64,000 nt of DNA from Streptomyces sp. NBC_00464 (GCF_036013915.1 NZ_CP107899.1:5332001-5396000), one strand, 5' to 3'. Shown: positions 30,813 to 39,969, counted from the first letter of the stretch. Notes: generated by a model not told the origin, from the letters alone. Numbers and translations: made by a program.

Positions 30813-31361
30813 ATGGGGACATCAAGGGCAGCGGGCCGCAGAAGGGCCCATCACTTCCCGGCCGCGGTCTGCCTCGCTGCCGCAGCCGTCGTGGGCCTCG
30901 CCGCCTGCGGACCCGTGGACGGACTGAACACCGCCACCATCGCCGTGACCACGGACCGCACCGCCACCAGCGCCCTGGAGCACGAAGGCGTCCAGGTGCA
31001 GTGGCTGACCTGCACGGCGAGCGTGGACGGGGGCGGGGCGAAGTCGTCGTCCACGCAGGCCGGTTCGGCCACCGCCACCACGCGCCGCGTCGCCGATGTC
31101 GACTGCAGCGGCCGGACGAAGGACGGCCGGGACATCAAGGTCACCGGTCAGGTCCGGCAGGCGGTCGACGGCCGCTGCGTGCGCGGTGACCTGACCGCGA
31201 AGGCCGGTAACCGGACCGTGTTCCGGGCCACCCTGCTCGGCAACTGCGCGGCGCCGCCCCCGACCTCCGCACCGGCCGGCGGTGGGAACAGCGGCGGGGG
31301 AGGGGCCCGGCCCACGGTCACCGTGACCGTCACGGTCACCGCGCACCCCCAGGGCAAGTGA
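30813..31361 (+). CDS. Secreted lipoprotein of unknown function
   Basis: A 182-residue protein with a lipoprotein signal: basic RRRAHH, a hydrophobic stretch and lipobox LAAC with C32 as the lipidated residue. The mature part (about 33-150) contains three more cysteines and a strand-rich region (EGVQVQWLTCTASVDG, VDCSGRTKDGRDIKVTG). The end is a Gly-rich linker plus a VTVTVTVT run. A possible leaderless -10 GAAGCT (30801-30806) lies 6 nt before the ATG. It precedes the tricorn protease gene by 68 nt. No enzyme motif. Confidence 0.78.
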   Translation: MGTSRAAGRRRAHHFPAAVCLAAAAVVGLAACGPVDGLNTATIAVTTDRTATSALEHEGVQVQWLTCTASVDGGGAKSSSTQAGSATATTRRVADVDCSGRTKDGRDIKVTGQVRQAVDGRCVRGDLTAKAGNRTVFRATLLGNCAAPPPTSAPAGGGNSGGGGARPTVTVTVTVTAHPQGK

Positions 31362-31429
31362 GCCGGCCGGACGGCGGACTCCGGCCAACCCCGTTCCACC
31401 AGGCAGAGCAGCGGCCTAGGGTGATCGAT

Positions 31430-34400
31430 GTGACACAGCCTTCCTACCTCCGGTATCCCCATGTCCAGGGCGACTCGATCGCCTTCACCGCCGAGGACGA
31501 TGTCTGGCTCGCGCCGCTCGACGGCGGCCGAGCCTGGCGTGTCAGCGCCGACAACCGCCCCGTCACCCAGCCGCGGATATCTCCCGACGGCACCCTCGTC
31601 GCCTGGACGTCCACCCGGGACGGGGCACCCGAAGTGCACCTCGCCCCCGTCGACGGCGGCCCCTCCCGGCGGCTGACCCACTGGGGCGACGCGCGGACGA
31701 CAGTCCGCGGCTGGACCCCCGACGGGGACGTGCTGGTCACCAGCACCCAGGGCCAGGTCTCGCTCCGGCGCAGCTGGGCCCGGGCCGTGCCGGTCGACGG
31801 AGGGCCCGCACGGACCCTCCCGTACGGACCGGTCGGCTCCCTCGCGTACGGTCCCGGCGGACGCGTCCTGCTGCTTTCGGCCACCATGGGGCGCGAGGCC
31901 GCCACCTGGAAGCGCTACCGCGGCGGCACGGCGGGCAAGCTCTGGATCGCGGCCGAGGGGGACCCGGCGGAGTTCGTACGTGTCCACGAGGAGCTCGACG
32001 GCAACATCGAGTGCCCCCTGTGGGTCGGCGACCGCATCGCCTTCCTCTCCGACCACGAAGGCGTCGGCGCGCTCCACTCCTCGCTGCCCGACGGCACGGA
32101 CCTGCGCCGGCACACCGGAATCGAAGGCTTCTACGCCCGCCACGCCACCACCGACGGCACCCGCGTCGCCTACGCGTCCGCCGGTGAACTGTGGCTCCTG
32201 GACAGCCTGGAGAGCGACGCACCCCGCCGCCTCGACATCCGGCTCGGCGGCCAGCGCGCCGACCTCCAGCCGCACCCCGTGCACGCCGGCAGCCACCTGC
32301 ACACCGCCTCGCCCGACCGCACCGGCCGCGGCAGCGCCGTCGGGTCCCGCGGCGCCGTCCACTGGGTCACCCACCGCGAGGGCCCGGCCCGCGCACTCGC
32401 CGTCGAACCCGGCGTACGGGCCAGGCTGCCCCACACCTTCCAGGCCGACGGCGACCAGCACGTCGTCTGGGTCACCGACGCCGAGGGCGACGACGCGCTG
32501 GAGTGCGCACCCGCCACCGGGACCGGCCCCGGCGCCGTACCGCGCCGCCTCGCCTCGGGCCGGATCGGCCGGGTCCTCGACCTGGTCCCCGCCCCCGACG
32601 GCAGCCGCTTCGCCGTCGCCGCCCACGACGGACGCGTCCTGATCGTGGAACGGGAGAGCGGCGAGGTCCACGAGGTGGACCGCAGCGAGCACGGCGACGC
32701 CTCCGGGCTCGTCTTCTCGCCCGACTCCGCCTGGCTCGCCTGGTCGCACCCCGGCCCCGAGCCGCTGAGCCAGCTCAAGCTCGCGCACCTGGCCGACCTG
32801 TCGGTCTCCGAGGCGACCCCGCTGCGGTTCCGGGACTTCGCACCCGCCTTCACCGCCGACGGAAAGCACCTGGCCTTCCTCTCGGAGCGGGCGTTCGACC
32901 CGATCTACGACTCCCACGTCTTCGACCTGGCGTTCATCGGGACCTGCCGGCCGCACCTGCTGACGCTCGCCGCGACCACCCCCTCCCCGTTCGGGCCCCA
33001 GCTCCACGGCCGCCCGACCGAGAAGGAGAAGGGCGGCGACGGCGAGGACAACCCCACGGCACTCCCCGTCACCCGCATCGACCTGGACGGCCTCGCCGAC
33101 CGGATCGTGCCGCTGCCCGTCGAGGCCGCCAGCTACTCCTCGCTCAGGGCGGCGAAGGACGGACTGCTGTGGCTGCGCCACCCGGTGACCGGAGTCCTCG
33201 GCACCAGCGCGGCCACCCCCGACACCCACGGCCCCGAGACCGTCCTGGAGCGGTACGACCTGGAGAAGCTGCGCTGCGAGGAACTGGCCTCCGACATCGG
33301 CCGGTTCGCGGTCAGCGGCGACGGCAAGCGCCTCGCCCTGCTCAGCCACGGCAAGCTGCGCATCGTCCCGTCCGACAGCCGGGTGTCCGGGGGTTCCGAC
33401 GACGACAGCGACGACAACAACATCACCGTCGACCTCTCCCGCGTCCGCCGCACCCTCGACCCGGCCGCCGAATGGCGCCAGATGTACGACGAGGCCGGCC
33501 GCATCATGCGGGACAACTTCTGGCGCCCCGACATGGCCGGCATCGACTGGAACGGCGTACTGGACCGCTACCGCCCCGTCCTGGAGCGCGTCGCCACCCA
33601 CGACGACCTCATCGACCTCCTGTGGGAGGTCCAGGGCGAACTCGGCACTTCGCACGCCTATGTGACCCCCTCCGGCGGCTGGCGCGACGACTCCGCCCGG
33701 CAGGGCCTGCTCGGCGCAGACCTCTCCCGCGCGGACGACGGGAGCTGGCGCATCGACCGCATCCTGCCGTCCGAGACCTCCGACCCGGCCGCCCGGGCCC
33801 CGCTCGCCGCACCCGGCGTCGCCGTCCGTGCGGGTGACGCGATCGTGGCCGTCGACGGCCACCCCGTCGACCCGCTCACCGGCCCCGCACCGCTGCTCAC
33901 CGGCTCGGCCGGCAAACCCGTCGAACTGACCGTCTCCCCGGTCGACGGCGGCGACCCGCGCCATGTCGTCGTCGTGCCGATCGCCGACGAGGAGGCACTG
34001 CGCTACCACGCGTGGGTCGCCGGCCGGCGTGCGCACGTGCACGAACAGTCCGGCGGGCGCCTCGGCTACCTCCACGTCCCGGACATGGTCGGCTCGGGCT
34101 GGGCCCAGATCCACCGCGACCTGCGCACCGAGGTCGCCCGCGAAGGCCTGGTGGTGGACGTACGGGAGAACCGCGGCGGCCACACCTCGCAGCTGGTGGT
34201 GGAGAAGCTCGCCCGCCGCATCGTCGGCTGGGACCTGCCCCGCGGCATGCGGCCCTCCAGCTACCCGGGCGACGCACCGCGCGGCCCCGTCGTGGCCGTC
34301 GCGAACGAGTTCTCCGGCTCGGACGGCGACATCGTGAACGCGGCGATCAAGGCGCTGGACATCGGCCCCGTGGTCGGCGTACGCACCTGGGGCGGCGTGG

Positions 34401-34645
34401 TGGGCATCGACAGCCGGTACCGCCTCGTCGACGGCACGCTGGTCACCCAGCCCAAGTACGCCTTCTGGCTGGAGGGGTACGGCTGGGGCGTCGAGAACCA
34501 CGGCGTCGATCCCGATGTCGAGGTCGTCATGACACCGCAGGACCATGCCGCGGGCCGGGACCCGCAGCTGGACGAGGCGATCCGGATCGCCCTGGAGTCG
34601 CTGAGCCGCACGCCGGCGAAGACGGCGCCGGGGCTGCCGGAGTGA
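31430..34645 (+). CDS. tri: Tricorn protease homologue (S41 family)
   Basis: A 1071-residue protease. Residues 1-650 form two beta-propellers (repeated blades such as RISPDGTLVAWTSTRDG and VFSPDSAWLAWSH) that gate substrate entry. The C-terminal half has a PDZ domain (about 765-850) and the S41 core. Active residues equivalent to Thermoplasma tricorn are visible: S741-H742 (GTSHAY), the nucleophile region FSGSDGD at 961-967, and E1022 (GVENHG). Tricorn degrades oligopeptides left by the proteasome. The GTG 31430 was chosen because -10 TAGGGT (31417-31422) lies 7 nt before it. No signal peptide, so cytoplasmic. Confidence 0.92.
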   Translation: MTQPSYLRYPHVQGDSIAFTAEDDVWLAPLDGGRAWRVSADNRPVTQPRISPDGTLVAWTSTRDGAPEVHLAPVDGGPSRRLTHWGDARTTVRGWTPDGDVLVTSTQGQVSLRRSWARAVPVDGGPARTLPYGPVGSLAYGPGGRVLLLSATMGREAATWKRYRGGTAGKLWIAAEGDPAEFVRVHEELDGNIECPLWVGDRIAFLSDHEGVGALHSSLPDGTDLRRHTGIEGFYARHATTDGTRVAYASAGELWLLDSLESDAPRRLDIRLGGQRADLQPHPVHAGSHLHTASPDRTGRGSAVGSRGAVHWVTHREGPARALAVEPGVRARLPHTFQADGDQHVVWVTDAEGDDALECAPATGTGPGAVPRRLASGRIGRVLDLVPAPDGSRFAVAAHDGRVLIVERESGEVHEVDRSEHGDASGLVFSPDSAWLAWSHPGPEPLSQLKLAHLADLSVSEATPLRFRDFAPAFTADGKHLAFLSERAFDPIYDSHVFDLAFIGTCRPHLLTLAATTPSPFGPQLHGRPTEKEKGGDGEDNPTALPVTRIDLDGLADRIVPLPVEAASYSSLRAAKDGLLWLRHPVTGVLGTSAATPDTHGPETVLERYDLEKLRCEELASDIGRFAVSGDGKRLALLSHGKLRIVPSDSRVSGGSDDDSDDNNITVDLSRVRRTLDPAAEWRQMYDEAGRIMRDNFWRPDMAGIDWNGVLDRYRPVLERVATHDDLIDLLWEVQGELGTSHAYVTPSGGWRDDSARQGLLGADLSRADDGSWRIDRILPSETSDPAARAPLAAPGVAVRAGDAIVAVDGHPVDPLTGPAPLLTGSAGKPVELTVSPVDGGDPRHVVVVPIADEEALRYHAWVAGRRAHVHEQSGGRLGYLHVPDMVGSGWAQIHRDLRTEVAREGLVVDVRENRGGHTSQLVVEKLARRIVGWDLPRGMRPSSYPGDAPRGPVVAVANEFSGSDGDIVNAAIKALDIGPVVGVRTWGGVVGIDSRYRLVDGTLVTQPKYAFWLEGYGWGVENHGVDPDVEVVMTPQDHAAGRDPQLDEAIRIALESLSRTPAKTAPGLPE

Positions 34646-34666
34646 GTCGAGGGGCGGGGCCCGAAC

Positions 34667-34714
34667 CCGGGGCTCCGCCCCGGACCCCGCGCCTCAAACG
34701 CCGGCGGGGCTGGG
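34667..34714 (+). repeat. Intergenic palindromic repeat, copy 2
   Basis: Begins CCGGGGCTCCGCCCCGG and ends CGCCGGCGGGGCTGGG. It is nearly identical to 24814-24861 and lies just after the tricorn stop and before the HIT gene promoter. Confidence 0.8.
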
Positions 34715-34722
34715 TGCCCCGC

Positions 34723-34728
34723 TAGGCT
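34723..34728 (+). promoter_or_regulatory. -10 element of HIT-rnz operon
   Basis: TAGGCT, about 40 nt before the HIT gene ATG. It leaves an untranslated leader with GAGGAG at 34754-34759, in contrast to the leaderless starts elsewhere. Confidence 0.45.
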
Positions 34729-34767
34729 GCCCCCGTAACGGATCACCGAGACAGAGGAGCGCACCCC

Positions 34768-35127
34768 ATGGCAGGAGAACCGCAGCCCGACTGCCTGTTC
34801 TGCAAGATCGTCTCGGGTGAGATCCCGGCCACCATCGTCCGGGAGACCGACACCACGGTCGCCTTCCGCGACATCAACCCCCAGGCCCCCACCCACGTCC
34901 TGGTCATCCCCCGTGTCCACCACCCCGACGCCGCGTCCCTCGCCGCCGCCGAGCCGCAGATCCTCGCCGACGTCCTGCGCGAGGCCGGACACGTCGCCGC
35001 CGACGAGAAGGTCGACGAGACCGGATACCGGGTCGTGTTCAACACCGGTGCCGGGGCCGGGCAGACCGTCTTCCACGCGCACGCCCATGTCCTGGGCGGC
35101 CGCGGTCTCCAGTGGCCCCCCGGCTAG
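34768..35127 (+). CDS. HIT family nucleotide-binding protein
   Basis: A 119-residue protein with the histidine triad FHAHAHVLGG near the C-terminus and CLFCKIVSGEIP at the N-terminus, typical of Hint-type purine nucleoside phosphoramidases. It hydrolyses AMP-linked phosphoramidates. GAGGAG lies 8 nt before ATG. The gene for RNase Z begins 18 nt after its stop, so they form an operon. The two N-terminal cysteines could bind zinc, as in some Hint proteins. Confidence 0.92.
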   Translation: MAGEPQPDCLFCKIVSGEIPATIVRETDTTVAFRDINPQAPTHVLVIPRVHHPDAASLAAAEPQILADVLREAGHVAADEKVDETGYRVVFNTGAGAGQTVFHAHAHVLGGRGLQWPPG

Positions 35128-35145
35128 AACGGACCGCCGCACACC

Positions 35146-36054
35146 GTGTCCGCACGTGAACTCGTCGTCCTCGGCACCGCCAGCCAGGTCCCGACCCGGC
35201 ACCGCAACCACAACGGCTATCTGCTGCGCTGGGACGGCGAGGGCATCCTCTTCGACCCGGGCGAGGGCACCCAGCGACAGATGCTGCGGGCCGGCGTCGC
35301 CGCGCACGACATCGACCGGATCTGCGTCACGCACTTCCACGGCGACCACTCGCTCGGCCTGGCCGGGGTGATCCAGCGGATCAACCTCGACCAGGTCCCG
35401 CACCCCGTCACCGCGCACTACCCGGCGAGCGGACAGCACTTCTTCGAACGCCTGCGGTACGCCACCGCCTACCGCGAATCCGTCGAGCTGACCGAGGCCC
35501 CGGTCGCCGCCGACGGGCCGCTGGCCACCACGGACACGTACACCCTCAGCAGCCACAAGCTCTCGCACCCCGTCGAGTCGTACGGCTACCGGCTGGCCGA
35601 GCCCGACGGGCGGCGCATGCTGCCCGCGAAACTCGCCCAGCACGGCATCGCGGGACCGGACGTCGGCCGGCTCCAGCGCGAGGGCGCCCTCGGCGGCATC
35701 ACCCTCGACGACGTCTCCGAGCACAGGCGCGGACAACGGTTCGCCTTCATCATGGACACGAGGCTCTGCGACGGCGTGTACGCGCTCGCCGAGGGCTGCG
35801 ACATGCTGGTCATCGAGTCGACCTTCCTCGACGAGGACGAAAGACTGGCCACCGACCACGGCCACCTGACCGCCGGACAGGCTGCCCGGGTCGCGCGGGA
35901 AGCGGGCGTACGGCACCTCGTGCTCACCCACTTCTCCCAGCGCTACCCGGACCCGGAGGTCTTCGAGACCCAGGCCAGGGCGGCCGGGTTCGAGGGCGAA
36001 CTGACCGTCGCCCAGGATCTGATCCGGGTCCCGGTACCGAGCCGTCACCCGTAG
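35146..36054 (+). CDS. rnz: Ribonuclease Z
   Basis: A 302-residue MBL-fold nuclease that trims tRNA 3' ends. [37 protein letters not shown] (zinc site) and the late [11 protein letters not shown] and LTHFSQRY segments are diagnostic of tRNase Z. The exosite arm is short, as in bacterial forms. This matters here because tRNA-Ala in this window has no encoded CCA, so its 3' end needs tRNase Z. GTG start, cotranscribed with the HIT gene and probably with the deaminase gene 38 nt downstream. Confidence 0.94.
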   Translation: MSARELVVLGTASQVPTRHRNHNGYLLRWDGEGILFDPGEGTQRQMLRAGVAAHDIDRICVTHFHGDHSLGLAGVIQRINLDQVPHPVTAHYPASGQHFFERLRYATAYRESVELTEAPVAADGPLATTDTYTLSSHKLSHPVESYGYRLAEPDGRRMLPAKLAQHGIAGPDVGRLQREGALGGITLDDVSEHRRGQRFAFIMDTRLCDGVYALAEGCDMLVIESTFLDEDERLATDHGHLTAGQAARVAREAGVRHLVLTHFSQRYPDPEVFETQARAAGFEGELTVAQDLIRVPVPSRHP

Positions 36055-36092
36055 ACAACGTCACAGCACCACCCTGCGTAAGCGAGAAACCC

Positions 36093-37085
36093 GTGCACCT
36101 CCCCAAAGCAGAACTCCACCTCCACATCGAAGGAACCCTCGAACCCGAACTGGCCTTCGCGCTCGCCGCACGCAACGACGTGCGGCTGCCCTACGCGGAC
36201 ACCGAGGAGCTGCGCACCGCCTACCTCTTCGACGACCTGCAGAGCTTCCTCGACCTGTACTACGCGCTGATGGCGGTGCTGCGCACCGAGGACGACTTCA
36301 CCGAACTCGCCGACGCCTACCTCACCCGCGCCGCCGCCCAGGGCGTGCGCCACGCGGAGATCTTCTTCGACCCGCAGGCGCACACCGCCCGCGGTGTGCC
36401 CATCGGCACCGTCGTCGAGGGGCTCGGCCGGGCGCTGGAGCGCAGCGAGGAGAAGCACGGCATCTCCACCCAGCTCATCATGTGCTTCCTGCGCGACCAG
36501 TCCGCCGAATCGGCGCTGGAGACCCTGGAGGCCGCGAAGCCGTATCTGCACCGGATCAGCGCCGTCGGCCTGGACTCCGCCGAGGTGGGCCACCCGCCCG
36601 CCAAGTTCCGCGAGGTGTACGCCGCGGCCGAGGCGCTCGGGCTGCGCAAGGTCGCCCACGCGGGCGAGGAGGGCCCGCCCGCGTACATCACCGAGGCGCT
36701 CGACGTCCTCGGCGTGGAGCGCATCGACCACGGGCTGCGCTGCATGGAGGACCCGGAGCTCGTGAAGCGACTGGTCGCGGACCGGGTGCCGCTCACCCTC
36801 TGCCCGCTGTCCAACGTACGGCTGCGGGCCATCGACACCCTGGAGGAGCACCCGCTGCGGGCCATGATGGACGCCGGGCTGCTCTGCACGGTGAACTCCG
36901 ACGACCCCGCCTACTTCGGCGGATACGTCGGAGACACTTTCCACGCCGTCCACGAGGCGCTCGGACTGGAGCGCGAGCAGCTGCGCACCCTGGCCCGCAA
37001 CTCCTTCGAGGCGGCCTTCCTCGACCACGACGAGGAGCGCAGGGCGCGCTACCTGTCCGAGGTCGAGGCGTACGCGTTCGACTGA
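36093..37085 (+). CDS. Adenine deaminase (Aah1 type) of the adenosine deaminase family
   Basis: A 330-residue amidohydrolase with zinc and catalytic residues H9, H11 (HLHIEGTLEPE), H189 and E192 (HAGEEG), H213 (IDHGLR) and D270-D271 (NSDDPAYF). HIEGTLEPE in place of HLDG, LDSSEVGHPP-like LDSAEVGHPP and FDPQAHT are hallmarks of the adenine deaminases of yeast and Pseudomonas rather than adenosine deaminase. It should convert adenine to hypoxanthine in purine salvage. Such genes are commonly labelled adenosine deaminase, so the substrate needs testing. Its last 37 nt overlap the end of the convergent MFS gene. Confidence 0.88.
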   Translation: MHLPKAELHLHIEGTLEPELAFALAARNDVRLPYADTEELRTAYLFDDLQSFLDLYYALMAVLRTEDDFTELADAYLTRAAAQGVRHAEIFFDPQAHTARGVPIGTVVEGLGRALERSEEKHGISTQLIMCFLRDQSAESALETLEAAKPYLHRISAVGLDSAEVGHPPAKFREVYAAAEALGLRKVAHAGEEGPPAYITEALDVLGVERIDHGLRCMEDPELVKRLVADRVPLTLCPLSNVRLRAIDTLEEHPLRAMMDAGLLCTVNSDDPAYFGGYVGDTFHAVHEALGLEREQLRTLARNSFEAAFLDHDEERRARYLSEVEAYAFD

Positions 37086-38404
37086 CCGCCGCCCGACGGG
37101 CCGGCCGTCCGGAACGCACTCCTGACCAGGCGCCTGCGGCGCAGCGCGGGCAGGCTTATCTCCGTGACGGCCTGCTCGGGCGCGCCCAGCTTCGGCACCG
37201 CCCCGGGCACCGCACCGGTGGTGACCGCGAGCAGGGCCGCCGGAGCGCCACCCCTGCGGCGCACCGATCCCGGCACCAGCGGACGGCCACCGGTGTGCAG
37301 GGCCACCGCCGTCACCGGGACCGCGACCAGCAGGGTCACGGCGCCCAGGATCAGCCCCATCACCGGGAAGCCGGCCCCCTCGGACAGCACACTGCCGAGC
37401 ACCGGACCGCAGGCCACGCCGACCGACGAGGCCGAGCCCGCCAGGACCGCCCAGCGCCCGCGCACGTCCAGGGACGCGGCCAGGCCGATCAGATACGACA
37501 GGACCACCGGGTACACGGTGTTCCACAGGATCTCGCCGCTCGCGAACGAGCCGAGGCTCCCGGCCGACGAGCTGAGCACGATGCTCCCCGCGATGACCAC
37601 GGTGCCCAGGCCGATCGGCACCGCCCGCCCGAGCCGGGCCCCCAGTACGCCGGCGCCCATCACGCCGAGCAGACCGGCGCCGAGCGCGGCGGCGAACACC
37701 GCGCCGATGGTGACCTCGGAGAGCCCGACCTGGTCCACGCCGATGCGGCTGCTGACCCCCCACAGCGCGTTCTGCGCCATGGACCAGACGAGCATGCCGC
37801 CCGCCAGCACCAGGCCCGAGCGGCGGTGCGGCAGCCGTCCCGACGCGGGGACGGACGGTCCGGCCGGGACCGGGCTGCCGAGCCGGGAGGTGGCCGGCCA
37901 GACGAGCAGCGCGACCAGCGCGATCGAAGCGAACGGCAGCCGGTGGCCACCGCCCAGGTGCGGGATCGTCAGATACAGGGCGCCCGCCGTCGCCGAGACG
38001 CTCAGCAGCCCCAGGGACGACGTCCGGTGCGGATCGCGCTGGGCGGCGATGCCCGCCGCGGCCACCGCGGTCGCCGTCCCGGAACCGAAACCGCCCACCA
38101 TGGCGCCCAGGACCACCAGCGGCACGGAACCCGCGAGCGCGGCGCAGCCGTACCCCAGCACGGCCAGCACCAGCCCGATCCGCGCCGGTCTCCGCGGCCC
38201 GTACGTCTCCACGCGGCCCGCCAGACAGAAGCCGGCCGAGGCCGAACTCAGCAGCAGGGCGCTGCCGACCAGACCGGCCTCGGCCGTGCTGAGACCCAGA
38301 TAGACGGAGAGCCGTCCCACGATGGTGGGGAGCAGATAGGCGGCGAGGTAACCGGCGGTGAACACGGCAACCAGAGGCCACGCGGCGCGAGGGCGCGAGG
38401 ACAT
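37049..38404 (-). CDS. MFS transporter
   Basis: A 451-residue membrane protein with about twelve hydrophobic helices. The first loop after helix 2 carries GRVETYGPRRPARIG, a weak version of the MFS loop 2-3 motif. The tail after about residue 390 is hydrophilic and Arg-rich. ATG 38404 was chosen because AGGA (minus strand) lies 6 nt before it; ATG 38422 has no ribosome site. The substrate is unknown. The last 37 nt overlap the adenine deaminase gene tail to tail. It diverges from the PfkB kinase across a 325-nt region rich in palindromes. Confidence 0.8.
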   Translation of the reverse strand: MSSRPRAAWPLVAVFTAGYLAAYLLPTIVGRLSVYLGLSTAEAGLVGSALLLSSASAGFCLAGRVETYGPRRPARIGLVLAVLGYGCAALAGSVPLVVLGAMVGGFGSGTATAVAAAGIAAQRDPHRTSSLGLLSVSATAGALYLTIPHLGGGHRLPFASIALVALLVWPATSRLGSPVPAGPSVPASGRLPHRRSGLVLAGGMLVWSMAQNALWGVSSRIGVDQVGLSEVTIGAVFAAALGAGLLGVMGAGVLGARLGRAVPIGLGTVVIAGSIVLSSSAGSLGSFASGEILWNTVYPVVLSYLIGLAASLDVRGRWAVLAGSASSVGVACGPVLGSVLSEGAGFPVMGLILGAVTLLVAVPVTAVALHTGGRPLVPGSVRRRGGAPAALLAVTTGAVPGAVPKLGAPEQAVTEISLPALRRRRLVRSAFRTAGPSGGGQSNAYASTSDR

Positions 38405-38570
38405 GGGCGTTCCTGAAGACATGCCAGAGGAGGCGGAGAAAAAAGGCAGAGGGGGGTCATGCGGGAATGCGAGAAATGCGGGGAATCGGCACACTCGTCG
38501 GTCATGTCGCCAACGGTGGTCGCGGGCCAATTTGTATCAAGTGCTCAGGGTCGACCGAAAGTCGCCTCGC

Positions 38571-38586
38571 TGTGATCTGAGTCACT
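38571..38586. promoter_or_regulatory. Candidate Crp-type binding site
   Basis: TGTGA-TCTGAG-TCACT. The GTGA-N6-TCAC core is complete and matches the consensus of Crp-family regulators, including Streptomyces Crp. Binding is inferred. Confidence 0.45.
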
Positions 38587-38641
38587 TATGTGTTTGCCGT
38601 GTTTCTATGCGGGTAACAGCGCATGTTTATGCAGGTCAGCC

Positions 38642-38655
38642 TCTGTGTACACAGA
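38642..38655. promoter_or_regulatory. Perfect 14-bp palindrome, candidate operator
   Basis: TCTGTGTACACAGA is fully self-complementary and lies about 40 nt upstream of the kinase -10 box, a usual place for a regulator site. The regulator is not known. Confidence 0.5.
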
Positions 38656-38729
38656 CCCGGCGCGGACCCCGCACCTGCGGACGGGAATCGGGCACACTGA
38701 CCGCAACCGCCACGACCGGGGAGTGCAAG

Positions 38730-39836
38730 GTGAGCGCTGACATTCCAGACATCGACCCGCTGGACGGGCTGCGCGCACCGCAGGACCCCGGCTGCGACGT
38801 CTTCCTCACCGGCACGGTCTTCCTCGACATCATCTTCACCGGCCTGGACAGCGCCCCGGTGCGCGGCACCGAGTCCTGGGCCCGCGGCATGGGATCCAGC
38901 CCCGGCGGCGTCGCCAACATGGCCACCGCGCTCGCCCGCCTCGGCCTTCGCACCTCACTCGCCGCCGCGTTCGGCGACGACCACTACGGCGAGTACTGCT
39001 GGGACGCCCTCGAACAGGGCGAGGGCATCGACCTGTCCCTGTCGCACACCGTCCGCGGCTGGCACTCCCCGGTGACCGTCTCGATGGCGTACGAGGGCGA
39101 GCGGACGATGGTCTCGCACGGCCACGAGGCCCCGCCCCCGCCCGCGTTCGACCCCACCGGAGCCCCCGCCTCCCCCCGGTGCCCGCCCCGTGCCAGGGCC
39201 GCCATCGCCTCGCTCGCCCCCGGCCGCAGCGAACCCTGGGTGGCCGAGGCGGCCGGCCAGGGGGCCGCGGTCTTCGCCGACGTCGGCTGGGACGAGACCG
39301 GCCGCTGGGACCTGGACGGCCTGACCGACCTGGAGCACTGCCAGGCCTTCCTCCCCAACGCCGAGGAGGCCATGCGCTACACCCGCACCGACTGCCCCCG
39401 CACTGCCGCACACGCCCTCGCCGAACGGGTCCCGCTCGCCGTCGTCACCCTCGGCGCCGAGGGCGCGTACGCGGTCGACGCCGCCACCGGGGCCACCGCC
39501 GAGGTCCCCGCGATCGCGGTCGAGGCCCTGGACCCGACCGGCGCGGGCGACGTCTTCGTGGCCGGCTTCGTCACCGGCACCCTCGCCAACTGGCCCCTCG
39601 CCGACCGCCTCGCCTTCGCCGGCCTCACCGCCGCCCTCTCGGTCCAGGAGTTCGGCGGCTCGCTCTCGGCCCCCGGCTGGGCGGAGATCGCCGCCTGGTG
39701 GCAGCGCATCCGCACCCTCACCGGTCAGGACCCGGCCGCGCTCCAGCGGTACGCCTTCCTCCAGGACCTGCTCCCCGCCGCCGCCCGCCCCTGGCCGCTG
39801 CGCCGGGCCGTCCCGACGATCGGCTTCCGTCCGTAA
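38730..39836 (+). CDS. PfkB family carbohydrate/nucleoside kinase
   Basis: A 368-residue ribokinase-fold kinase. SSPGGVANMATALARLG (substrate site) is at about 52-68, FLPNAEEAMRYT in the middle and the ATP/catalytic motif DPTGAGDVFVAGF at about 270-282, with Asp as the base. The sugar cannot be told. The GTG at 38730 follows GGGGAG by about 7 nt. The region upstream has two candidate operators, which fits a sugar-responsive gene. The C-terminal 50 residues after the PfkB core are an Arg/Pro-rich extension. Confidence 0.88.
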   Translation: MSADIPDIDPLDGLRAPQDPGCDVFLTGTVFLDIIFTGLDSAPVRGTESWARGMGSSPGGVANMATALARLGLRTSLAAAFGDDHYGEYCWDALEQGEGIDLSLSHTVRGWHSPVTVSMAYEGERTMVSHGHEAPPPPAFDPTGAPASPRCPPRARAAIASLAPGRSEPWVAEAAGQGAAVFADVGWDETGRWDLDGLTDLEHCQAFLPNAEEAMRYTRTDCPRTAAHALAERVPLAVVTLGAEGAYAVDAATGATAEVPAIAVEALDPTGAGDVFVAGFVTGTLANWPLADRLAFAGLTAALSVQEFGGSLSAPGWAEIAAWWQRIRTLTGQDPAALQRYAFLQDLLPAAARPWPLRRAVPTIGFRP

Positions 39837-39859
39837 CCCGGCAGCCGTGTTCCCGCCTG

Positions 39860-39918
39860 CGAAAACCTCTCGGTGATGTCAGTACGGAGTCGTAGGCTGG
39901 GTACTCCAGAGGTTTTCG
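39860..39918. repeat. 11-bp inverted repeat around the phoH promoter
   Basis: CGAAAACCTCT (39860-39870) and AGAGGTTTTCG (39908-39918) are perfect complements 37 nt apart. A -10 box TAGGCT lies between them at 39893-39898. The right arm falls in the 5' leader of phoH. Confidence 0.7.
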
Positions 39919-39969
39919 AGCAGCGAGAACCCTGCAACGGGAGGTATGTGCAGGCCCGAGGGCCGGCCC

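Larger units (their letters stand above)
38405..38729. other. 325-nt regulatory intergenic region between MFS and PfkB kinase genes
   Basis: This divergent region is clearly richer in A and T than its surroundings. It holds a Crp-like box (38571-38586), a perfect 14-bp palindrome TCTGTGTACACAGA (38642-38655), a GCAT-GTTT-ATGC repeat just before that, and a -10 element CACACT at 38693-38698 for the kinase gene. No convincing open frame lies inside. Confidence 0.7.

Noticed and set aside
31148..34546. 1132-codon minus-strand open frame over the tricorn gene
   Set aside because: Low-complexity Gly/Val/Ala/Asp product typical of a shadow frame; the plus strand encodes a complete tricorn protease.
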